Shown piece after piece: positions 57,180 to 64,000 of a stretch of DNA of 64,000 bases. The DNA is taken from positions 101,071 through 165,070 of the forward strand of contig JACJWW010000002.1 in the NCBI GenBank assembly GCA_020636935.1, written 5' to 3'. Every line of letters begins with the position of its first letter. The first letter of the stretch is position 1. The stretch comes from Nocardioidaceae bacterium (GTDB lineage Bacteria > Actinomycetota > Actinomycetes > Propionibacteriales > Nocardioidaceae). Made by a program: the position numbers and the translations under genes. The notes under the pieces are model-generated. The model made no database searches, was not told the origin of the DNA, and saw only the letters and a program-made list of their open reading frames with translations.

Positions 57180-59505
57180 TGCGATAGGCGTCGTACACCG
57201 AGTCGACTTGGCGCACTGCCTTGAGCACTGCGCCCAGATGCTTGGGGTCACCCATTTCGAAGGTGAACTTGCTGCGCGCGATCCGGTCATGCCCGGTGCT
57301 CAGTGACGCCGACAGGATGTTCACGTGCTGGTCTGCCAGCGTCATGGTGATGTCGGAGAGCAAGCGCGACCGGTCAAGGGCCTCGACCATGATCTGCACC
57401 AAGAAGGTCGCCTGGGTGGTGGCGGCCCATTCCACCTCGACCAGACGATCAGGCTTAGTCTCCAGATCCTTGGCATTGGTGCAATCGCGACGGTGGATTG
57501 AAACGCCGTCTCCTCGGGTGATGAAGCCCAAGATCTCATCACCGGGTACGGGCGTGCAGCAGCGTGCGAGCTTCACGAGGAGATCGGTCTGCCCCTTGAC
57601 GATCACCCCAGGATTGGCTGCACTCGACTTGCCGGAAGCCCGTCTGGGTCTGGTGATCGAGACAGCTTCGGCACGGTCTTCGGCTGTGCCAAGCACGCCA
57701 CCAGACACTTCAATCACCTTGCGCACCACGGTCTTGGCGGCGAGATTGCCTTCACCGACAGCGGCATAGAGCGCGGTGATGTCGGCCAAACGCATGTCTT
57801 GGGCAACTTGGGTGAGGGCCTCATGGGTCATCACCCGTTTGATGCCCACACCTTCCTTGCGCATCTGCTTGGCCAAGGAATCCCGGCCAAGCTCGACGGC
57901 TTCGTCGCGGCGTTCTTTGGTGAACCACGCCCTGATCTTGCTGCGCGCACGTGGGGAGCGCACAAAACTCAGCCAGTCGCGACTTGGCCCAGCATTTGGC
58001 GACTTCGAGGTGAACACCTCCACGACATCGCCATGCTCCAGAGCCGACTCAAGCGGCACGAGTCGCCCATTGACCCGCGCGCCGATTGTGTGATGGCCGA
58101 CCTCGGTGTGCACGGCATAGGCGAAGTCGACGGGCGTGGAGCCCACTGGCAAACCCTTCACATCTCCACGCGGCGTGAACACATAGACCTGCGGGCTGCC
58201 CACCTCGAAGCGCAGGGAGTCCAAGAACTCCTCGGAGTCGCCGACGTCTTCTTGCCAGTCCATGAGTTGCTTGATCCACTGCATCTCATAGTCGGGCTTG
58301 CTGGCGCTGGGCTCGTCGGACTTGCGGGAGTCTTCTTTGTATTTCCAGTGCGCAGCCACGCCGTACTCCGCACGTCGATGCATCGCGAAGGTGCGGATCT
58401 GCATCTCGACTGGTTTGCCTGAAGGCCCGATCACCGTCGTGTGCAGCGATTGGTACATGTTGAACTTCGGCATCGCGACATAGTCCTTGAAACGCCCGGG
58501 CAGAGGGCTCCAGCGATTGTGGAGCACGCCCATTGCGGCGTAGCAGTCTTTGTCGGAGTCGACCAAGATCCGGATGCCGACCAGGTCGTAGATGTCACTG
58601 AACTCACGACCACCATGGATCATCTTCTGGTAGATCGAGTAATAGTGTTTGGGCCGACCGGTCACCGTGGCCTTGACCTTCGCCAGCCGCATATCGTCTT
58701 CGACCTGTTTGATCACGTCGTTGAGGAATTGCTCGCGCATCGGGGCACGCTCGGCGACCAGCCGCACGATCTCGTCGTACACCTTGGGATGCAAGGTGGC
58801 GAAGGCCAGATCTTCGAGCTCCCACTTGATGGTGTTCATGCCCATGCGATGGGCGAGTGGCGCAAAGATCTCAAGTGTCTCGCGCGACTTGCGCTCTTGG
58901 GTCTCTTGTCGCACAAAGCGCAGGGTGCGCATGTTGTGGAGTCGGTCAGCCAACTTGATCACCAGGACTCGCACATCGCGACTCATCGCAACCACCATCT
59001 TGCGGATGGTCTCTGCCTGGGCGGAGTCGCCGTATTTCACCTTGTCGAGCTTGGTGACCCCATCGACCAGCAGAGCCACCTCGTCACCGAAATCGCGACG
59101 CAGCTCATCGAGGGTGTACGGCGTGTCTTCGACAGTGTCGTGCAGTAGAGCCGCGACCAAGGTGGGCTCAGTCATGCCGATGTCAGCCAGGATCGTGGTG
59201 ACGGCAAGAGGATGGGTGATGTAGGGATCACCGCTCTTGCGCCTTTGGCCACGATGATATTTCTCGGCGGTGTTGTAGGCGCGCTCCAGCAAGGCCAAGT
59301 CTGCCCGGGGATGGTTGGCGCGCACCACGCGGAAGAGGGGCTCCAACTCTGGATTGCTCTGCGACTTGCCGGTGCCGATGCGGGCCAGCCGCGCCCGCAT
59401 CCCTCGACCGGTGAGAGTTGGGGATCGCTCTGCCGCCGCGCCCTGGCTGACGGTTGGATCAGATTGAGGCGGCGTTGAATGGCCGATCGACTGGTCTTCG
59501 GTCAT
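57169..59505 (-). CDS. rel: RelA/SpoT-type (p)ppGpp synthetase/hydrolase
   Basis: 778 aa from ATG at 59505, which has GGGAGG four bases upstream; earlier TTG and ATG starts exist at 59553 and 59517. Hydrolase domain with intact HD motif ([13 protein letters not shown]), synthetase domain with [13 protein letters not shown] and [21 protein letters not shown] domain ([19 protein letters not shown]), helical/zinc-finger region ([20 protein letters not shown]) and C-terminal ACT domain. Both activities look intact, as in the single long Rel of actinobacteria, which controls the stringent response. Confidence 0.96.
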   Translation of the reverse strand: MTEDQSIGHSTPPQSDPTVSQGAAAERSPTLTGRGMRARLARIGTGKSQSNPELEPLFRVVRANHPRADLALLERAYNTAEKYHRGQRRKSGDPYITHPLAVTTILADIGMTEPTLVAALLHDTVEDTPYTLDELRRDFGDEVALLVDGVTKLDKVKYGDSAQAETIRKMVVAMSRDVRVLVIKLADRLHNMRTLRFVRQETQERKSRETLEIFAPLAHRMGMNTIKWELEDLAFATLHPKVYDEIVRLVAERAPMREQFLNDVIKQVEDDMRLAKVKATVTGRPKHYYSIYQKMIHGGREFSDIYDLVGIRILVDSDKDCYAAMGVLHNRWSPLPGRFKDYVAMPKFNMYQSLHTTVIGPSGKPVEMQIRTFAMHRRAEYGVAAHWKYKEDSRKSDEPSASKPDYEMQWIKQLMDWQEDVGDSEEFLDSLRFEVGSPQVYVFTPRGDVKGLPVGSTPVDFAYAVHTEVGHHTIGARVNGRLVPLESALEHGDVVEVFTSKSPNAGPSRDWLSFVRSPRARSKIRAWFTKERRDEAVELGRDSLAKQMRKEGVGIKRVMTHEALTQVAQDMRLADITALYAAVGEGNLAAKTVVRKVIEVSGGVLGTAEDRAEAVSITRPRRASGKSSAANPGVIVKGQTDLLVKLARCCTPVPGDEILGFITRGDGVSIHRRDCTNAKDLETKPDRLVEVEWAATTQATFLVQIMVEALDRSRLLSDITMTLADQHVNILSASLSTGHDRIARSKFTFEMGDPKHLGAVLKAVRQVDSVYDAYRITQ

Positions 59506-59574
59506 GTCGCCTCCCATCTGCTGATCTGCATCCCGACTGGGTGCTCGACTCAATCAGCCCAGTCTATGAGGCAA

Positions 59575-60114
59575 TCACTCAACTCGGTGAATCACATGCA
59601 AGGGGATGTCAGGAACAACCGACCTGCCAGCCAGAAAGGCCAACTCCAGGACCACAGAAATTGCGTGAACCACGCCGCCCGCTTGCCTGATCAACTCCGC
59701 GGCCGCCTTCGCGGTGCCTCCAGTGGCCAAGACGTCGTCAACGATCAGGATCCGCTCGCCAGGGCGAATCGCGTCAACATGCATCTCCAAGGTTTCCTCG
59801 CCGTACTCGAGCGCATAGGGGATCGAATGAGTCTCATGAGGCAACTTGCCCGCCTTGCGTCCGGGCACAAAACCAACTCCCAGCTCAGCCGCCACCGCTC
59901 CCCCAAGGATGAAGCCACGTGCTTCAAGGCCCATCACCTTGGTGACAGTTGCCTGACCGGATTGATCCCGGCCTCCCTGCGCCAACTCTTGGATGCAGGC
60001 ACGCAGACCCGAAGGATCCGCCAACATCGGCGTGATGTCTTTGAAGGTCACTCCAGGCTGGGGGAAATCCTCGATGTCACGGATCTGCGACATGATCAGC
60101 TGGGCACGTGACAT
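59575..60114 (-). CDS. apt: Adenine phosphoribosyltransferase
   Basis: 179 aa from ATG at 60114 with AGGGG upstream. Salvages adenine to AMP. IRDIEDFPQPGVTFKDITP, GLEARGFILGG and the PRPP loop ILIVDDVLATGGTAKAA. Lies between secF and rel, the standard actinobacterial order. Confidence 0.95.
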   Translation of the reverse strand: MSRAQLIMSQIRDIEDFPQPGVTFKDITPMLADPSGLRACIQELAQGGRDQSGQATVTKVMGLEARGFILGGAVAAELGVGFVPGRKAGKLPHETHSIPYALEYGEETLEMHVDAIRPGERILIVDDVLATGGTAKAAAELIRQAGGVVHAISVVLELAFLAGRSVVPDIPLHVIHRVE

Positions 60115-60126
60115 CAAAGCCCCTGT

Positions 60127-61368
60127 CTACTTGTTGCGTTTCGAGCGCGGCTGCTTGGTCGGCTGATTGCGGTTGGCCGACTTCGACTCCTCAACCGGCC
60201 GCTTGGGCTCAGGCACTTCACGTCCGGCCCCGGCTACGGGGCGCCCGCTTTGGCTTGGTCGCGACTGTGGCTGGGAAATCCGTGCTTCCATGCCTTCTTC
60301 GACTGGCTCCCCTGCCGCAGCCTCACCCACGGGCATGCCTTCGGCAAAGGCCGGCACATTTGCATAGCGATCGGCATCGCGCTTGGCTCGCGCCTTTGCT
60401 CGCCGATCCTGCTCGCTGACTTCTTTCTCCCGTGACTTCAGTTGCACCAGGACCGACGGCGCAATGAAGATCGAGGAATAGGCTCCGGTCGCCATACCGA
60501 TGAACAAAGCCAAGGCAAGATCCTTCAATGACCCAGACCCGAGCGTGGTCACACCCACATAGAGGATCGCAGCGACAGGAAGCAGGGCGACGATCGAGGT
60601 GTTGATCGATCGCACCAAGGTCTGATTGACCGCGAGGTTGGCGAGATCGGCGTACGAACGTCGACTGGAGCGCATGTCCTTGGTGTTTTCACGGACCTTG
60701 TCGAAGACCACGACGGTGTCGTAGAGCGAGAAACCCAAGATGGTCAAGAAGCCCGTGACGGTCGCGGGTGTGACTTCAAAGCCGGACAACGCATAGATGC
60801 CCACGGTGATCAAGATGTCGTGGAATAGCGCCACAATGGCCCCGGCAGAGAATTTCCATTCGCGGAAATATGCCCAGATGAACAAGATCACGCCGACCAC
60901 GAAGACGATCAGACCCTGGATCGCCCGATCGGCGACCTGCTTGCCCCAACTCGCCCCGACGTCATTGGTCGAAATCTTGGTCTTGGGGTCCACATTGGTG
61001 ACTTCGGCGATCACCTCTGCGACCTTGACGGCTTCTTTGTTGCTGAGTTGCTCGGTACGCACCAAGAGCCCTTGGCTGCCAGAGGTGTTGACGATTGGGC
61101 TCTCCGCTCCAGTCACCCCTGCCCCTGCAACTGCGGTACGCACTTCGTCGACGGTCTTTTGGTTGACCATGCTGCTGGGCACGTCGATCTTCATCTCGGT
61201 GCCGCCTTGGAACTCCACACCTAGGTTGAGTCCCCTGAAGAACAGGCCGGTGAAGGCGAGCACGATGAAAATGCCGGAGAGGGCATACCAACGCCACGGT
61301 CGATGAACGAAATCGACCGAGACATTGCCTTCGTACAGGTCGTTGCCGAGTCGCGAGAACTTACCCAT
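60127..61368 (-). CDS. secF: Protein translocase subunit SecF
   Basis: 413 aa. Six transmembrane segments: one at about 27-45, then a periplasmic loop (GVEFQGGTEMKID), then five between about 135 and 305 with GFSLYDTVVVFDKVREN and LVRSINTS. Works with SecD and YajC to drive late steps of Sec export with the proton-motive force. The C-terminal 100 residues are a cytosolic Lys/Arg/Pro-rich tail, longer than in Proteobacteria. ATG at 61368 overlaps the secD stop (TGATG). Confidence 0.95.
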   Translation of the reverse strand: MGKFSRLGNDLYEGNVSVDFVHRPWRWYALSGIFIVLAFTGLFFRGLNLGVEFQGGTEMKIDVPSSMVNQKTVDEVRTAVAGAGVTGAESPIVNTSGSQGLLVRTEQLSNKEAVKVAEVIAEVTNVDPKTKISTNDVGASWGKQVADRAIQGLIVFVVGVILFIWAYFREWKFSAGAIVALFHDILITVGIYALSGFEVTPATVTGFLTILGFSLYDTVVVFDKVRENTKDMRSSRRSYADLANLAVNQTLVRSINTSIVALLPVAAILYVGVTTLGSGSLKDLALALFIGMATGAYSSIFIAPSVLVQLKSREKEVSEQDRRAKARAKRDADRYANVPAFAEGMPVGEAAAGEPVEEGMEARISQPQSRPSQSGRPVAGAGREVPEPKRPVEESKSANRNQPTKQPRSKRNK

Positions 61369-63113
61369 CAGGCCTTACCTCCAACCAGCGCTGGCTCTTG
61401 ATCTATGCCCAAGGACTCATCCGAGAGCCCCGAGAGACGATGCCCTGAGTTGAAGAACTCGCGTCTCGCCAAGAGGCTCACCATTGGTTTGGTGAACCAG
61501 AAGAAGACAGCGACATCGATGATCGTGCTCAGCCCGAGCGCGAAGGCAAAGCCCTTGACCACACCGATCGCAAAGATGAAGAGCACGATTGCGGCAAGGA
61601 GTGACACGGCGTCGGCCGCAAGACAGGTGTTTCGTGCTTTCACCCATCCGGTCTCGACGGCAACCCGCATCGACTTGCCCATCCGCATCTCATCTCGGAT
61701 GCGTTCGAAGTACACGATGAATGAGTCTGCGGTGATCCCGACTGCCACGATCAGGCCAGCGATGCCGGGCAAGGTCAGGGTAAAGCCAGCTGTGCGTGCC
61801 AAGATCAGCACCATCGCATAGGTGATGATGCCCGCGACGAACAGCGAGGCCACCACCACGATGCCCAGACCTCGGTAATAGACCAAGCAGTAGACCATCA
61901 CGAGGATCAGGCCGATCACGCCCGCCCAGAGACCCGCGGTCAACTGATTGCCAGCAAGCGTGGCGCCGACCACCTCGACCGTGCTTTCGAATTGCAAGGG
62001 CAAGGCTCCGAACTTCAAGGAGTTCGCCAAGGACCGCGCCTCAGCCTCGCTGAAGTCGCCGGTGATCTGAGCATTGCCGTCCATGATTGGTGAGATGAAG
62101 GTGGCTGCTGAGATGACGACACCATCGAGCACTTGGGCAAAGAGCGCATCGCTCCCGGCCATCGCTTGGCTGTACTTGCCGAAGGCCTTCGTGGGCGCTC
62201 CCTTGCGAAGACTCAGGCTGACCGCCCATCCAGTGCCATTTTGTGGGGTGCCATAGGAGGCCGACTTGACGTCGGTGCCTTCGATGATCGCCACTGACAA
62301 GAGGTACTTCTGCCCCTTCTCATCGCAGGCGATCAGGGGCTCGTCTGGGTTGTCCTCCACCTTCTCGGTAGTGCCCTTCTTGGGGCACTGGAAAGCAGCA
62401 AACTTGGTCAGCCACTCGGTACCTGGGTCTTTCGACCAAGCCAAAGGGTCCTTCACATCTGCGCCACCCGGAGTGAGCGCAGGCTGTTGACCAGTTGCGG
62501 GCACGGTGGGCACAGCGGGATCATCTGGAGCGGGAGCATCTGGAGCTGGCGTGGGGTCGTCCTGCTTGACTCCGTTGATCGCGAAGCCCGGGGCTGGGCG
62601 AGGATTCGGGGATGCGCTCGGCTTGTTTGGCTTGGCTGCATCGGAAGGGTTGACCGTGACGACCGACCCGGGCTGCACCGATGGACTTGCAGCACTGCTC
62701 GGAGCCGCCGTACCGGGTTGTGGCTGGCCAGCGACCAGTCGGAAACGCAATTGGGCGGTGCGCTTCACCGAATCAACGAGATTCTGAGCATTCTTCCCCG
62801 GGATCTCCACGACGATGTTCTTGTTGCCCTGAGTCGCCACCGTGGCCTCAGAAACGCCGCTGCCATTGGCCCGAGACTCCACGATGCCTGCTGCCTGACG
62901 CAACTTCTCGGGCGTGATGTCTTTGCTGTCACCAAGAGCGGTCAAGGTGATCCGGGTGCCACCTTCAAGGTCAAGGCCCAGGCGCGGCTTCCAAGGATTG
63001 TTGTCTGCAGGTAGACCAACCGTGCCGGCCACATAGGCCAAGACATAGAGGATCACAATCCCGACACCCAAAATGCCCAGAGTCCGCCCCGGTCGGTAGT
63101 TCTTTGCTGCCAC
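61368..63113 (-). CDS. secD: Protein translocase subunit SecD
   Basis: 581 aa, GTG start at 63113. First transmembrane segment at about 10-30, then RLGLDLEGGTRITL and the large periplasmic domain; the remaining five segments lie between about 385 and 555 with GITADSFIVYFERIRDEMR. A low-complexity Pro/Ala/Ser insert at about 140-235 interrupts the periplasmic P1 domain, which is common in actinobacterial SecD. Two cysteines (FQCPKKG and IACDEKG) lie after the insert. Confidence 0.95.
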   Translation of the reverse strand: MAAKNYRPGRTLGILGVGIVILYVLAYVAGTVGLPADNNPWKPRLGLDLEGGTRITLTALGDSKDITPEKLRQAAGIVESRANGSGVSEATVATQGNKNIVVEIPGKNAQNLVDSVKRTAQLRFRLVAGQPQPGTAAPSSAASPSVQPGSVVTVNPSDAAKPNKPSASPNPRPAPGFAINGVKQDDPTPAPDAPAPDDPAVPTVPATGQQPALTPGGADVKDPLAWSKDPGTEWLTKFAAFQCPKKGTTEKVEDNPDEPLIACDEKGQKYLLSVAIIEGTDVKSASYGTPQNGTGWAVSLSLRKGAPTKAFGKYSQAMAGSDALFAQVLDGVVISAATFISPIMDGNAQITGDFSEAEARSLANSLKFGALPLQFESTVEVVGATLAGNQLTAGLWAGVIGLILVMVYCLVYYRGLGIVVVASLFVAGIITYAMVLILARTAGFTLTLPGIAGLIVAVGITADSFIVYFERIRDEMRMGKSMRVAVETGWVKARNTCLAADAVSLLAAIVLFIFAIGVVKGFAFALGLSTIIDVAVFFWFTKPMVSLLARREFFNSGHRLSGLSDESLGIDQEPALVGGKA

Positions 63114-63127
63114 CGCGTGTGTCTCCC

Positions 63128-63442
63128 TCAGTCTTCTTCCGTGGCGTCGCCGCCATTGGCTAGTGGATGCTCGGCACGCCCAACATCGTCCTGCTTCTCG
63201 ATCACGACCTGGCGCATCGCCTCGATCACGGTGCCCGGGGCGATCTCGATCTTCACCCGATCATCATTGATCTCCTTGAGCGTGCCGAAGACTCCAGCCG
63301 ACATCAGCACCCGATCTCCAACGACCAAGGCCGATTGCATCTGCTCGGCCTCGCGCTGTCGCTTGCGGGTGGGCCTGACCACGATCGCCCAGAAGCCCAA
63401 GAGGGCAACCAGGATCACGAGGTACTGCAGCGCGCTGCTCAA
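63128..63442 (-). CDS. yajC: Preprotein translocase accessory subunit YajC
   Basis: 104 aa from TTG at 63442 with GGAG six bases upstream. One N-terminal transmembrane helix (LQYLVILVALLGFWAIVVRPTRKRQ) and a cytosolic domain with LVVGDRVLMSAGVFGTLKEI. Partner of SecDF. The 97-base gap to ruvB (63443-63539) holds no gene and should contain the promoter of yajC-secD-secF. Confidence 0.9.
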   Translation of the reverse strand: MSSALQYLVILVALLGFWAIVVRPTRKRQREAEQMQSALVVGDRVLMSAGVFGTLKEINDDRVKIEIAPGTVIEAMRQVVIEKQDDVGRAEHPLANGGDATEED

Positions 63443-63539
63443 TCGGGACTCCGAGTCAATGGGTTGATCTGGTCGATGTCACTGTCGGCAACATCGCCGC
63501 GCAAGTGTAACGGCCAAACCAACACCGGGTAGGTGGTGG

Positions 63540-64000
63540 CTAATCGTCAAACAAATCCATGTCGGGATGAAGGCTACCTTCTGGAGAGCCGCTTGCTTTG
63601 CTTTCTCGTGGAACGGCGATGCCCAAGTGGCGCCAAGCCATGGCCGTGGCGATCCGCCCCTTTGGGGTGCGAGCCATAAAACCATTGCGCACCAAGAAGG
63701 GCTCGGCCACCTCCTCGACGGTTTCGCGCTCCTCCCCCACTGCAACAGCCAGCGTGCTCAGGCCGACTGGCCCACCCGCGAATCGCTCACAAAGAGCGCT
63801 CAGCACGGCTCGATCCAGCCGGTCGAGGCCAATCTCATCCACTTCGAAGAGCTCCAAAGCGGTATGTGCGAGAGCCTGGGTCACCACTCCGTCTGCCCGC
63901 ACTTGGGCGTAGTCGCGCACCCGGCGGAGCAGGCGATTGGCGATGCGGGGAGTGCCTCTTGACCTCCGCGCAATCTCCAAAGAACCATCCGTGTCTACTT
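63540..64000 (-). CDS. ruvB: Holliday junction DNA helicase RuvB, C-terminal part (runs off the window)
   Basis: Only the last 152 codons are visible; the frame is open to base 64000. [20 protein letters not shown] is the arginine-finger/sensor 2 region, followed by the winged-helix DNA-binding domain ([23 protein letters not shown], ending [16 protein letters not shown]). RuvB powers branch migration with RuvA. ruvA and ruvC are expected just beyond the window. The C-terminal tail after the winged helix is about 20 residues longer than in E. coli. Confidence 0.95.
   Translation of the reverse strand, partial: VDTDGSLEIARRSRGTPRIANRLLRRVRDYAQVRADGVVTQALAHTALELFEVDEIGLDRLDRAVLSALCERFAGGPVGLSTLAVAVGEERETVEEVAEPFLVRNGFMARTPKGRIATAMAWRHLGIAVPRESKASGSPEGSLHPDMDLFDD

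Noticed and set aside
55926..57290. 454-codon minus-strand open frame
   Set aside because: It is the antisense of the DUF349 gene; its sequence shows no family and the plus-strand gene has clear repeats and a ribosome site. Long antisense frames are common in high-G+C DNA.

Overview
The window is chromosomal DNA, roughly 60% G+C by eye, from an actinobacterium (Actinomycetota, most likely Propionibacteriales or a close relative). The evidence is gene content and order: an actinobacterial integration host factor (mihF) beside gmk-rpoZ-coaBC-metK-priA, a PriA that has lost its ATPase motifs, the pyrR-pyrB-pyrC-carA-carB-pyrD-pyrF run, ribBA with hisE-hisG behind it, an alaS-ruvX-mltG-aro cluster, and secD-secF-apt-rel. 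No 16S gene or other species marker is present, so genus is not claimed.

Layout. 1-3 kb: translation cluster on the minus strand (infC with a probable AUC start codon, rpmI, rplT, a SpoU-type RNA methyltransferase) plus an SseB-like gene. 3-5 kb: two plus-strand genes, a PLP alanine-racemase-fold protein and a P-loop kinase-like protein. 4.9-10.2 kb: riboflavin operon ribD-ribE-ribBA-ribH behind an FMN riboswitch, running into hisE-hisG and a PH-domain membrane protein. 10.2-15.7 kb: rpe, rsmB, fmt, def, priA. 15.7-29.8 kb: metK (with a possible two-state leader), coaBC, rpoZ, gmk, mihF, the de novo pyrimidine operon with a probable PyrR-binding site over the pyrR ribosome binding site, nusB and efp.

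29.8-40.8 kb is the one accessory region. An island of nucleotide-sugar and polysaccharide genes sits between efp and aroQ, which are usually near each other in actinobacteria. It holds a Gfo/Idh/MocA dehydrogenase, two DegT-type aminotransferases, an epimerase, a small hexapeptide acetyltransferase, a GT4 glycosyltransferase, an L-2-hydroxyglutarate-oxidase-like flavoenzyme, a DUF2142 membrane protein, and two LpxA-like acyltransferases about 60% identical to each other, lying in opposite orientations toward the two ends. A roughly 900-base gene-poor gap contains what looks like the tail of an IS30-type transposase. The set resembles pathways that make and acylate a 3-amino-3-deoxy nucleotide sugar (WbpB/WbpE/WbpD or GnnA/GnnB/LpxA), with a possible 2-hydroxyglutarate recycling step. 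It is the best candidate for something undescribed here.

40.8-64 kb is again dense minus-strand housekeeping: aroQ-aroB-aroK-aroC, an A24 prepilin-peptidase-like protein, aroE, mltG, ruvX, alaS, two small membrane proteins, rarA, aspS, hisS, an MBL-fold hydrolase, a plus-strand DUF349 gene, rel, apt, secF, secD, yajC and the 3' part of ruvB, which runs off the window. Many neighbouring genes overlap by 4 bases (ATGA, GTGA) or share TGATG, which indicates translational coupling. No tRNA, rRNA, CRISPR array or intact insertion sequence was seen.
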